NCBI GenBank assembly: GCA_003647095.1
Contig: QMME01000161.1
Span: 1 to 8,441, forward strand
Length of the DNA: 8,441 bases
Source: Deltaproteobacteria bacterium
GTDB lineage: Bacteria > Myxococcota > B64-G9
Direction: 5' to 3'
Below the pieces are notes generated by a model, which saw only the letters and a list, made by a program, of their open reading frames with translations, searched no databases and was not told where the DNA came from. Shown piece by piece: positions 1 through 6,738 of the stretch. The translations under genes and the position numbers were made by a program. Every line of letters starts with the position of its first letter. Position 1 is the first letter of the stretch.

Positions 1-1147
1 CGGCCAACCGGTCGCCCTTGATCATCCAGGCGTGGAGATCTCGCATGAAATCGGCCTGTCCCTCCTCGCTGAAGGGATAGCCATCGATCTGGCGGTTCCA
101 CCATTTGCCCTGCTGGGGGTCCACGCTGGCGGGATCGAGTGCCGGGTAGGCATACTCGGCGATGAACACCGGCAGTCCCAACCGCTCGTAGAGGCTGTCG
201 ACGGTCTCGGGAAACTTGCTGAAGCCTTCCTGCCCCCAGGAGGAGGGATAGTAGGAAAGTCCGGCCAGATCGACCTGCACCCCCTGCCCGCGCATGAACG
301 CGAAGAACTTCGTGGCAAAAGTCGGCTCCTGTCCCCGGGAAATGTGCAGGATGAACTCCAGATCGTCGCGACCGCTGGCATTGCGTACACCCTGCTCGGC
401 GGCCGCCAGCAACACCGCCGCCCGCGGCCAGACGTATTTCTGCAGCCGGTCCGGCGAGGCACCGTATTCGAACTCGCCGCAGAAGCCGTAATCGGTCTCG
501 TTGCCGATGGCATAGGTACGGGTGTCGATACCCGCGGTCAGCAGTGCTCCCACCGTCTTTTCCGTCCAGCGCCGGACTCGTTCGGCACGGGCCTGCAGAT
601 CCGTGTCCATCCAGTCGCGTGGGGGATACTGGCTGCTGTCGGCTCCCCAGCCCTTGCTGAGGAACAGGGTGGGAATGACGTAGAGACCGGCGTCCTGCGC
701 CCGCAGCGCCAGTGGCAGGGTGTCTTCCAGGATACCGGGCTCGCCGTTTTCAGGGTTTTCAATCCAGATGCGCATGCGAAACACCTTGGCCCCCTGTTCC
801 GCCGCCTCCACGAGAGGATCGATCTCCCGCCCGTCTTGCATCCAGACGCAAGGAATCTCTTCGCTCTCGAACAGGCCCAGGTAGTTTGCATCGATGCCCC
901 AGAGCTTGTCCGGACGGTTGTCCTGCTGGCCGGCGCAGTCGGGGTCGGGCAACGGGCAGAATTCGTCGCATACCCCGTCGCCGTACCAGCCGAACAGTTC
1001 GCAGAAGTCGTCCCACCAGTCGGCCTTGCCCAGTTGCCGGACCTGGTCCTTGGAAAGCTGCTCGTCCGCCGACCCGCTCGTGCCCCCGCAGGAAACGAAG
1101 ACCACCGACCAGGTCAGCAGGAAGACGACTGACAGTTTCCTCTTCAT
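1..1147 (-). CDS. GH53-like (endo-beta-1,4-galactanase family) lipoprotein, partial
   Basis: Minus-strand frame open from an ATG at 1147 to the left edge: 382 residues with no stop. The N-terminus has a KRK charged stretch, a hydrophobic core and a lipobox-like FVSC, which puts the lipidated Cys at residue 20 and suggests an envelope lipoprotein. A short Cys-rich module follows (Cys 49, 60, 64, 71, with a WYGDG and PDPDC pattern). From about residue 82 the protein resembles the TIM-barrel family GH53: RMRIW (124-128), IGNE with candidate acid/base Glu217, GLSYYP (296-301), and IAEYAYP with candidate nucleophile Glu331. The 114-residue spacing of the two Glu agrees with the roughly 110 known for GH53. 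GH53 enzymes cleave beta-1,4-galactan, but the substrate here is not shown. A GGGGG Shine-Dalgarno-like run precedes the ATG. It is transcribed away from the metal genes, so it is probably functionally separate. The C-terminus lies outside the window. Confidence 0.82.
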   Translation of the reverse strand, partial: MKRKLSVVFLLTWSVVFVSCGGTSGSADEQLSKDQVRQLGKADWWDDFCELFGWYGDGVCDEFCPLPDPDCAGQQDNRPDKLWGIDANYLGLFESEEIPCVWMQDGREIDPLVEAAEQGAKVFRMRIWIENPENGEPGILEDTLPLALRAQDAGLYVIPTLFLSKGWGADSSQYPPRDWMDTDLQARAERVRRWTEKTVGALLTAGIDTRTYAIGNETDYGFCGEFEYGASPDRLQKYVWPRAAVLLAAAEQGVRNASGRDDLEFILHISRGQEPTFATKFFAFMRGQGVQVDLAGLSYYPSSWGQEGFSKFPETVDSLYERLGLPVFIAEYAYPALDPASVDPQQGKWWNRQIDGYPFSEEGQADFMRDLHAWMIKGDRLA

Positions 1148-1266
1148 GACGATAACCCCCTTTCGCCGCAAGCGGCCCTGCAATCGCGATGCCAGGTTGC
1201 CGACACGAAAAAACAAGGAGTTAGCACAAGGAAAGCCATCCGGATGTAGCCGGGGGGCTGACCGGG

Positions 1267-1354
1267 TGTAGTCACTTGCGCAGCAGGTCGAGCGGCCGCG
1301 GCGGGAGATGTGCCAGAACCGCGGCATTTGACTATCGTGCCCGAAGTGACTACA
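1267..1354. repeat. 11-base inverted repeat in the divergent promoter region
   Basis: TGTAGTCACTT at 1267-1277 recurs as its exact reverse complement AAGTGACTACA at 1344-1354, with 66 bases between the arms. The right arm overlaps the spacer and -10 of the rightward promoter candidate. The left arm, read on the minus strand, occupies the equivalent place in a weaker leftward candidate (TCGACC, 16 bases, TACACC). The core TGACTA also occurs at 1329-1334, 18 bases before its copy in the right arm. This looks like a regulator-binding element shared by both divergent units. It does not match a Zur or Fur box I know. Confidence 0.5.
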
Positions 1355-1356
1355 TA
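1328..1356 (+). promoter_or_regulatory. Candidate sigma70 promoter for the rightward metal operon
   Basis: TTGACT (1328-1333) matches the -35 consensus in 5 of 6 positions. After a 17-base spacer comes TACATA (1351-1356), a weak -10. Transcription would start near 1363, giving a leader of about 23 bases that contains GGAAAGG (1364-1370) before the ATG at 1386. The -10 overlaps the right arm of the inverted repeat, as expected for a repressible promoter. Confidence 0.45.
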
Positions 1357-1385
1357 CAGGACCGGAAAGGCGGCTCGACGAATTC

Positions 1386-1808
1386 ATGAACCCCGGTGAG
1401 AACAAGCTATCGCCGGCACCCACCCGCAGGCGGGCGGCGGCCTGGTGCCTGCTGGCCATGGGGGTGCTGCTCTCCGGCGGACTCTACCACGTGCTGCCGA
1501 GCTCGAGGCACCAGGGGCACATCTGGTGCGAGCGCCACAACCGTTTCGAACACGTTCATCTTTCCCGCGAGGACTCGGCATACTGGGCCCGGCAGTCGGC
1601 GCCGTTGCTGGCACGTCACCAGTCGGAACCCGAGGAACATCCGGCCTGCCCCCATTCCTGGCTGCAGCCGGTCAAGCTGGAGACGGCATCCTCGCCGGAC
1701 GGCCGGCAGCCGCTGGTGGCGGGCAATTCCACCGCCTTTCCAGTTCCTCCCGCGCTACCTTCCCGGTTCCTGGAACTGGCACCCAAGACATCCCCTCCCG
1801 CGGCCTGA
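1386..1808 (+). CDS. Small membrane-anchored His/Cys-containing protein, function unknown
   Basis: A 140-residue protein I do not recognise. A basic N-terminus (RRR at 14-16) is followed by one hydrophobic segment (about 17-36), consistent with an N-in anchor or uncleaved signal. The remainder would be periplasmic. It is rich in possible metal ligands: His 42, 45, 51, 56, 58, 78, 85, 90 and Cys 48 and 88, grouped as HIWCERH, EHVH and HPACPH. The tail (from about 117) is Pro-rich. It is the first gene after the rightward promoter candidate and lies 109 bases before the outer-membrane porin gene, so a role in metal handling is plausible but inferred. The Shine-Dalgarno match is weak (GGAAAGG, 15 bases upstream). 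Overlapping ORFs in the other two forward frames lack a comparable membrane segment and context, so this frame is preferred. Confidence 0.65.
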   Translation: MNPGENKLSPAPTRRRAAAWCLLAMGVLLSGGLYHVLPSSRHQGHIWCERHNRFEHVHLSREDSAYWARQSAPLLARHQSEPEEHPACPHSWLQPVKLETASSPDGRQPLVAGNSTAFPVPPALPSRFLELAPKTSPPAA

Positions 1809-1906
1809 GCCGACAGCCACACCGGCGTCAGCTACGAAAGCGGCAACGCCACCATCTTGACAAAAAGGCGGAACCGACCCCCGAGCGGGCGTTCCTGCCG
1901 GTTTGT

Positions 1907-1913
1907 GGGAGGA
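1907..1913 (+). promoter_or_regulatory. Ribosome binding site fixing the porin start
   Basis: GGGAGGA lies 4 bases before the ATG at 1918. It argues for that start over an in-frame TTG at 1903, which would lie upstream of this site and add five residues before the signal peptide. Confidence 0.75.
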
Positions 1914-1917
1914 ATAC

Positions 1918-3189
1918 ATGCGAACGCTACCCCTTGTCGTATTGATGACGATCATTTTCCCCACCTGGACTTCCCGGGCGGAGGAGCAGCAGGCCGGGAC
2001 CGAGGCCGGGCAGGCAGTCCGGGCGCGGGAAGCAGCGGCACCGGCCGACGACGAGATCGAGAAGCTGCGCCGGGCGGCTAGCCTGGCCGTCGAGGAGGCG
2101 GCACGGCAGGAACAACAACTGCCCCGGCTGGACACCGGCACGGTGTTTTCCAGCGGCAACCGCTCGCTGCAGGCACTCAACCCGGAGCTGAGCGTGGTGG
2201 GAGACGCCGGAGGACGGCTGCAGATGAACGACTTCGACACCGCCAGCCTGGGAGACGACTCGCGCTTCTACTTCCGGGTGCTGGGTCTGCACTTCCAGGC
2301 CAACCTGGACCCCTTCTCCTTCTTCAAGTCGGCCATCGAGTTCCACGTCGGCGCCGTGGAACTGGGCGAGGCCTACGCCACCTGGACCAACCTCCTGCCC
2401 GGGCTAAACCTCACCCTGGGCAAGTTCCGCCAGCAGTTCGGGGTGGTACAGCGCTGGCACGCCCACGGCCTGGACCAGTTCGACTTTCCCCTGGCCGTCA
2501 CCACCCTGCTGGGAGGAGAAGGCCTGAACCAGGTGGGCATCTCGCTGACCTGGACGGCGCCGGCGCTGTGGGCCGACGACCAGAAGCTCTGGCTGCAGGT
2601 CACCAACGGCATGAACGAGCACCTGTTCAGCGGCCAGGCCTTCGGGGTGCCGGTGGGGCTGCTGCGCTGGACCCAGTACTACGAGCTGAGCGACTCCACC
2701 TACCTGGAGCTGGGACTCAACGGCATGCTGGGCACCAACAACCGTCGCAACATCACCGATGACAACGGCGAGCGGGTGGACGAGCCCTGGCGCACCACCA
2801 CCCTGGCCGGGGTGGATCTCACCATCTCCTGGTCGCCGCTCGAAGCGGAACGCTACCGGCACGTGACCCTGCGCGCGGAAGGCTACTGGGTGGGCAAGGA
2901 GACGGCCGGCGGTTACCTCTCCGCGTCCGGCGGTTTCGCCTACCTCGACCTGGGCCTGAGCGAGGCGCTGGCCGTCGGGGTCCGGGGCGACCTCACCCAG
3001 CCCTTCACCGTCGACAACGACGGCGACCTCGACTGGCAGGCGCTGGCCTACCTCACCTGGCGGCAGAGCCCCTGGGTGCGCACGCGGCTGCAGCTGGCCC
3101 ACCTGGACCGGGCAGGCGAGCCGGCCCAGGACGTGGTCATACTGCAGGTGGTCTTCGCGGCCGGGCCGCACAAACACGATCGCTACTGA
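1918..3189 (+). CDS. Porin-like outer-membrane beta-barrel protein of the metal locus
   Basis: A 423-residue protein with a Sec signal peptide (MRTLP to TSRA, cleavage likely after Ala21). Residues about 22-68 are Glu/Ala/Gln/Arg-rich and predicted helical or coiled-coil. The rest is a long run of alternating amphipathic stretches ending in aromatic residues (for example RFYFRVLGLHFQANL, LNLTLGKFRQQFG, STYLELGLNGMLG, HVTLRAEGYW), typical of a beta-barrel. NPELSVVGD (88-96) followed by barrel strands recalls porins found next to zinc ABC transporter genes ('zinc-regulated outer membrane porin' annotations). There is no TonB box or plug domain, so it should be a passive or channel-type barrel. 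The C-terminus is HKHDRY, ending in Tyr instead of the more usual Phe. It lies 13 bases before the binding-protein gene, almost certainly in the same transcript. I infer that it admits metal or a metal chelate to the periplasm. Confidence 0.78.
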   Translation: MRTLPLVVLMTIIFPTWTSRAEEQQAGTEAGQAVRAREAAAPADDEIEKLRRAASLAVEEAARQEQQLPRLDTGTVFSSGNRSLQALNPELSVVGDAGGRLQMNDFDTASLGDDSRFYFRVLGLHFQANLDPFSFFKSAIEFHVGAVELGEAYATWTNLLPGLNLTLGKFRQQFGVVQRWHAHGLDQFDFPLAVTTLLGGEGLNQVGISLTWTAPALWADDQKLWLQVTNGMNEHLFSGQAFGVPVGLLRWTQYYELSDSTYLELGLNGMLGTNNRRNITDDNGERVDEPWRTTTLAGVDLTISWSPLEAERYRHVTLRAEGYWVGKETAGGYLSASGGFAYLDLGLSEALAVGVRGDLTQPFTVDNDGDLDWQALAYLTWRQSPWVRTRLQLAHLDRAGEPAQDVVILQVVFAAGPHKHDRY

Positions 3190-3202
3190 TTGGAGGCTGG
3201 CC

Positions 3203-4261
3203 ATGAGACATCAATCGTTGTTGTTGCTTTCGGTGCTTTCACTCTCCCTCTCCATCCCGGCCGCACCGGCCCGGGGTTCAGACCACCTCAAGGTGGTCAC
3301 CACCCTGTCGACCTACGCGGCCATCGCCCGGGAGATCGGCGGCGAGCGGGTCACCGTCGACTGGATCGTGAACGGCAACCAGGATCCCCACTTCGTGCGC
3401 CCCCGACCCAGCCTGGCCCGCAAGCTGGCCGACGCCGACCTGTTCGTGAGCACCGGCCTGGACCTGGAGCTGTGGGCCCCGTCGCTGGTGGATCTGTCCG
3501 GAAACAGCGAGATCCGCAGCGGCCAGCGCCGCTACGTCTCGGCCGCGCAGGGAGTACACCTGCTCGAGGTGCCCAAGGTGATCAGCCGCGGGGAGGGCGG
3601 GGTGCACATCTACGGCAACCCGCACTTCATAAACGATCCCCTGGCCGCCCAGGTGGTGGCCCGCAACATCGCCACCGGCCTGGCCCGCATCGACCCGCAG
3701 CACGCCGACTACTACCGCAAGAACCTGGCCCGCTTCGACGCCGAGATCGACCGGCGCCTCTACGGCCCGGAGCTGCTGCGCCTGCTGGGAGCGAAGCTGC
3801 TGCACCGCCTGTCTGAAAAACCCGCCGCCCTCTGGAGCTTCCTCGAGAGCAACAAGTACAAGGGCCAGCCCCTGATCGACAAGCTGGGCGGCTGGCTGAG
3901 GCAGGGCAGGGCCTTCCGCGGCCGCAAGGCCATCGCCTACCACAAGGGCTGGGTGTACTTCAGCCGGCGCTTCGGCCTGCGCATCGCCGACTACGTCGAG
4001 CCGCGGCCATCGATTCCACCGACACCGCGACACATCGAGCAGTTGATAGAACGCATGCGCAACGAGGGCATCGACATCATCCTGGCCGCCACCTTCTACG
4101 ACCAGGCCAAGGTGCGCCGGGTGGCCGAGGCGGTGGGAGCCCGGCCGGTGATCGTCTGCACCGGCACCGCCTGCCGGCCGGAGATAAAGAGCTACTGCGA
4201 TCTCATCGATCACCTGGTAGGCACCCTGGCCGCCGCCTTCGAACGGGGAGCGGGAAGCTAG
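3203..4261 (+). CDS. znuA: Metal ABC transporter substrate-binding protein, ZnuA-like
   Basis: A 352-residue periplasmic binding protein of the cluster A-I (ZnuA/MntC/PsaA) family, with a signal peptide over roughly residues 1-24. The candidate metal site is visible: His63 in QDPHF, His141 in GNPHF, His247 in AYHKGW and an acidic fourth ligand, possibly Asp300 in FYDQ. A His at the third position favours zinc, because manganese-type members carry Glu there. EPRPSIPPTP (266-275) is another family hallmark. The His/Asp-rich mobile loop of classical ZnuA is missing. An extra helical insertion (about 187-235) and three C-terminal Cys (319, 324, 332) are also present. GGAGG (3192-3196) sits 6 bases before the ATG. 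It ends one base before the permease gene, so the two are cotranscribed and should form one importer. Manganese or another divalent metal cannot be excluded. Confidence 0.9.
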   Translation: MRHQSLLLLSVLSLSLSIPAAPARGSDHLKVVTTLSTYAAIAREIGGERVTVDWIVNGNQDPHFVRPRPSLARKLADADLFVSTGLDLELWAPSLVDLSGNSEIRSGQRRYVSAAQGVHLLEVPKVISRGEGGVHIYGNPHFINDPLAAQVVARNIATGLARIDPQHADYYRKNLARFDAEIDRRLYGPELLRLLGAKLLHRLSEKPAALWSFLESNKYKGQPLIDKLGGWLRQGRAFRGRKAIAYHKGWVYFSRRFGLRIADYVEPRPSIPPTPRHIEQLIERMRNEGIDIILAATFYDQAKVRRVAEAVGARPVIVCTGTACRPEIKSYCDLIDHLVGTLAAAFERGAGS

Positions 4262-4262
4262 C

Positions 4263-5555
4263 ATGAACCAGCTGGGTATTTCCGACCTGATGCTGCGGGC
4301 CTTCCTGGAGTGTCTCATCCTGGTGGGCATTCACGCCTACCTGGGCCTGCACGTCATCCGCCGCCAGGTGATCTTCGTGGACCTGGCCCTGGCCCAGGTG
4401 GCGGCGCTGGGCACCACGGTGGGATTCCTCTTCGGCATGGCCCCCGATTCCCCGGCCGCCCTGCTCTACTCCATGCTGTTTACCTTCCTGGCCGCGGCCA
4501 TCTTCGCCGCCACCCGCACCCGCCGCGAGCGCGTTCCCCAGGAGGCCATCATCGGGGTGGTGTTCGCGGTGGCGGCGTCGCTGGTCATCCTGGTGGTGGA
4601 CCGGGCCCCGCACGGCGCCGAGCACATCAAGGAGGTGATGACCGGGGCCATCCTCTGGGTAAGCTGGGAGGCGGTGGGACTGGCGGCGCTGGTCTACAGC
4701 CTGGTGGGGATCTTCCACTTCCTCTTCCGGCGCCAGTTCACCACGATCAGCCAGGACGTCGACGCCGCTCGCCGGGCCGGGCTCAAGGTGTGGTGGTGGG
4801 ACTTCCTCTTCTACGTCTCCTTCGGCCTGGTCATCTCCATCTCCGTGCGCACCGCCGGGGTGCTGCTGGTGTTCGTGTTCCTGGTGGTGCCGGCCATCGT
4901 GGCCACCATGATCACCGGGCGCCTGTTCTACCAGTTGCTCATCGGCTGGGGCATGGGCTTGCTGGTGACCGTGCTGGGGCTTTCCGCGTCCTACTACCTG
5001 GACATGCCCGCCGGGCCCAGCGTGGTGGGATTCTACGGGCTGGTGCTGGCCCTGGCCGGGGTGTTCATCTACCTGCTGCGCTCGGCGGATCGCCGCCGCG
5101 CCCTGGCTCACCTGGGCCTGGGCTCGCTGGTGACCCTGGGGCTGGCCGGAGCGGTGTGGCTGGCCGGCCACCTGCTGGCCGGAACTTCCCTGGTACACGG
5201 CCACGAGCAACCGCCCCCGCCGGCGGTGACCGGCAACGTGCCCGGGAAGAAGGATTCCGGGGCCGCGACCGCCGCGACGACGGGGACCGGGACGCCAGGA
5301 GCGCTGCCCGACGAGGGCCAGCAGCTGTCCGAGGCCCGGAGGCTGATCGAGAGCGACCGCCCGGCCGCCGCCGGGAAACTGCTCGCACTGCTGCGCCGCA
5401 GCGAGCTGCCCTTCATCCGCGCCCAGGCGCTGGAAGAGCTGCAGAAGCTGGCCGGGCGGGATTTCGCCATCGACCCCGACCTGCCCGCCAGCGCCCCGGA
5501 GAACTCGGCCGGCCTGGAGAAATTGCTCGACTGGGTGAAAAGCCTCCGCGGGTAG
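4263..5555 (+). CDS. znuB: Metal ABC transporter permease, ZnuB-like, with C-terminal extension
   Basis: Residues 1-275 form an ABC-3 family permease: about eight hydrophobic segments, the VDLALAQVAALG stretch (39-50), PQEAIIGVVFAVAASL (92-107), and RTAGVLLVFVFLVVPA (196-211), the usual cytoplasmic coupling and late transmembrane signature. It should carry zinc or a similar metal across the inner membrane after delivery by the upstream binding protein. At 430 residues it is about 150 longer than the usual 260-280. The extra part is one more transmembrane segment (about 286-306), HGHE (312-315), a Pro/Ala/Thr/Gly linker (316-350) and a helical soluble domain (351-430) resembling one or two HEAT-like repeats. 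GGGAAG (4252-4257) is the likely Shine-Dalgarno site. No ABC ATPase gene lies on either side, although znuC normally neighbours znuB. Confidence 0.9.
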   Translation: MNQLGISDLMLRAFLECLILVGIHAYLGLHVIRRQVIFVDLALAQVAALGTTVGFLFGMAPDSPAALLYSMLFTFLAAAIFAATRTRRERVPQEAIIGVVFAVAASLVILVVDRAPHGAEHIKEVMTGAILWVSWEAVGLAALVYSLVGIFHFLFRRQFTTISQDVDAARRAGLKVWWWDFLFYVSFGLVISISVRTAGVLLVFVFLVVPAIVATMITGRLFYQLLIGWGMGLLVTVLGLSASYYLDMPAGPSVVGFYGLVLALAGVFIYLLRSADRRRALAHLGLGSLVTLGLAGAVWLAGHLLAGTSLVHGHEQPPPPAVTGNVPGKKDSGAATAATTGTGTPGALPDEGQQLSEARRLIESDRPAAAGKLLALLRRSELPFIRAQALEELQKLAGRDFAIDPDLPASAPENSAGLEKLLDWVKSLRG

Positions 5556-5605
5556 CCAGTTTTCGGCATCCCGGAGGGAATAGTGGACCACCTCGGCGGT
5601 TCTAC

Positions 5606-5622
5606 TTGCAATTGAGTTGCAA
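5606..5622. promoter_or_regulatory. Candidate Fur/Zur-family operator upstream of the repressor gene
   Basis: TTGCAA, TTGAG, TTGCAA forms a perfect 6-5-6 inverted repeat (each arm is itself a palindrome). It is 20 bases before the ATG of the Fur-family gene, in an AT-richer patch of an otherwise GC-rich region. Size and position suit a dimeric Fur-family repressor binding its own promoter. No copy is visible in the 1148-1385 region. Function is inferred from position and symmetry only. Confidence 0.5.
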
Positions 5623-5642
5623 AAGCATTAACCTCCGTCCCC

Positions 5643-6092
5643 ATGAAAAGGGGAAACAGCTCTCACGACGCCGAGACCGCGGAGTTGCTGCGCCGGGTGG
5701 GATTGCGGCTGACCGGTTCGCGTCGCTACGTGCTCGAGGCGCTGCTGCAGTCGGGGCACCCGTTGTCGCACCAGGAACTGCTGGGCCGGCGTGATTCCCT
5801 GCGTTTCGACCGGGTTACCATTTACCGGGCCCTGCTGGCGCTGAAGCGCAAGGGACTGGTTCACGACGTCAAGGGAACCGACGGCATTCGCCGCTTCGGC
5901 GCCCACCCGACTGACCTGCCCCACTGCCCGGGCAACCACGCCCATTTCCTGTGCCGTCGCTGCGGACGCATGTTTTGCCTGACGGAATCCCCCCTTCCCT
6001 GGGTGGAGGTTCCGGCCGGGACCACGGTCGAGGGCAAGCAGATGGTGGTCTACGGCCTGTGCCCGCAGTGTGCCAGGCGGGAAAACGATTGA
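5643..6092 (+). CDS. zur: Fur-family metal-dependent repressor, probably Zur
   Basis: A 149-residue protein of normal Fur-family length. The N-terminal winged helix includes LRLTGSRRYVLEAL (21-34) and recognition-helix region RFDRVTIYRALLALKRKGLV (54-73). The dimerisation/metal domain has HAHFLCRRCG (99-108) and CPQC (140-143), giving two CxxC pairs for structural zinc (Cys104/107 and Cys140/143). His94, Cys95, His99 and His101 are candidate regulatory ligands. The assignment to Zur over Fur or Mur comes from the adjacent zinc-type transporter genes. The ATG at 5643 is the only reasonable start (an in-frame TGA lies at 5613-5615), yet no Shine-Dalgarno sequence precedes it, so translation may be from a very short leader. 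It is separated from the permease gene by 87 bases with a candidate operator, and from the next gene by one base, so it likely heads the downstream operon. Confidence 0.87.
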   Translation: MKRGNSSHDAETAELLRRVGLRLTGSRRYVLEALLQSGHPLSHQELLGRRDSLRFDRVTIYRALLALKRKGLVHDVKGTDGIRRFGAHPTDLPHCPGNHAHFLCRRCGRMFCLTESPLPWVEVPAGTTVEGKQMVVYGLCPQCARREND

Positions 6093-6093
6093 C

Positions 6094-6738
6094 ATGGAGG
6101 CCGGCATCCCCACGCTAGCGGAGCCCTCGGGGAGCGGACGCCGCCTGAGCGCCTTCTGGACCCGGGCCGCCTGCTTCGGCGCACTGTGGGGGGTGGGCGA
6201 GGTCACCCTGGGGGCCTTCCTGCACGCCCTGCGTCTGCCCTTTGCCGGGGTGCTCATGGCGGCACTGGCGGTGATAATGCTGGTGGCCCAGAGGCAGCTG
6301 TACCGCCGGCGCGGCCTGTCGCTGGCCACGGGACTGGTGGCGGCGCTGGTCAAGACCCTCTCTCCGGGCGGGGTCATTCTCGGACCCATGGCCGCCATCC
6401 TGGTGGAGGCCACCCTGGTGGAACTGTGCCTGCCGGCATGGCCCGGCAGCGTGGTGGCAGCCATGGCGGCCGGTTCATTGTGCTCCCTGTGGTCGGCCTT
6501 CCAGCAACTGTTCACCCAGTACCTGCTCTATGGCCGGAACATCATCGAACTGTACCTGGCCATGCTGCGCCGGGCCTCCGGTTGGCTGAACCTGCCGGCC
6601 GGTGCCGGCTGGTGGGTCCTGGGAGGGGTGATCGCCCTCCTGGTAGTGGTGGGAACCACCAGCGGCTGGCTGGGTGTACGCCTGGGCGTGGTGAGCCGGC
6701 AGCGCCTGCAGACCCCGGGCGCGGGAGAGTCGTGGTGA
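6094..6738 (+). CDS. Integral membrane protein resembling an ECF transporter S-component
   Basis: A 214-residue hydrophobic protein with about six membrane segments (roughly 26-45, 51-66, 76-92, 96-113, 118-138, 172-196), the size and topology of the substrate-binding S-components of energy-coupling-factor importers. FGALWGVGEVTLGAFLHAL (28-46) and PGGVILGPMAAILVEA (91-106) are the most distinctive stretches; small residues in helix 1 are where S-components contact EcfT. The substrate cannot be read from the sequence. The ATG at 6094 is chosen because it follows the repressor stop by one base; an in-frame GTG at 6070 would overlap the repressor gene. The stop overlaps the next start (GTGA), indicating translational coupling to the EcfT-like fusion, which strongly supports an S-T partnership. 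Another polytopic membrane role remains possible. Confidence 0.65.
   Translation: MEAGIPTLAEPSGSGRRLSAFWTRAACFGALWGVGEVTLGAFLHALRLPFAGVLMAALAVIMLVAQRQLYRRRGLSLATGLVAALVKTLSPGGVILGPMAAILVEATLVELCLPAWPGSVVAAMAAGSLCSLWSAFQQLFTQYLLYGRNIIELYLAMLRRASGWLNLPAGAGWWVLGGVIALLVVVGTTSGWLGVRLGVVSRQRLQTPGAGESW
6723..6729 (+). promoter_or_regulatory. Ribosome binding site deciding the fusion-gene start
   Basis: GGGAGAG ends 5 bases before GTG 6735 and only 2 bases before GTG 6732. The spacing favours 6735, which also gives the common 4-base GTGA stop-start overlap with the preceding gene. Confidence 0.6.

Noticed and set aside
32..1132. Long plus-strand ORF (366 codons) opposite the left gene
   Set aside because: The minus frame encodes a lipoprotein with clear GH53 motifs and both catalytic Glu; the plus ORF is a high-GC antisense shadow with no recognisable motif.
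1237..1246. 10-base palindrome CATCCGGATG in the divergent region
   Set aside because: Single copy, not placed at either promoter candidate; too short to support alone.
1867..1899. Imperfect stem (GGCGGAAC with GTTCCTGCC) before the porin gene as a terminator
   Set aside because: No T-run follows, and the ribosome site of the next gene starts 8 bases later; at most a leader hairpin.
1903..1917. TTG start five codons upstream for the porin gene
   Set aside because: It would precede the strong GGGAGGA ribosome site and spoil the N-terminus of the signal peptide.
3278..4330. 350-codon minus-strand ORF opposite the binding protein
   Set aside because: Antisense shadow; the plus strand carries the complete ZnuA-like metal site.
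4203..5591. 462-codon minus-strand ORF opposite the permease
   Set aside because: His/Gln/Gly-rich shadow translation of a convincing ABC-3 permease; no own start context.
5569..5591. Short hairpin TCCC-GGA-GGGA and hyphenated palindrome GTGGACCAC after the permease gene as a terminator or operator
   Set aside because: Stems of only four base pairs, no T-run; expected by chance in GC-rich DNA.
6186..6734. Upstream extension of the EcfT-NTPase frame
   Set aside because: The extension is Gly/Pro/Arg-rich and overlaps the membrane protein in another frame; GTG 6735 with a fitting ribosome site and GTGA overlap is the better start.
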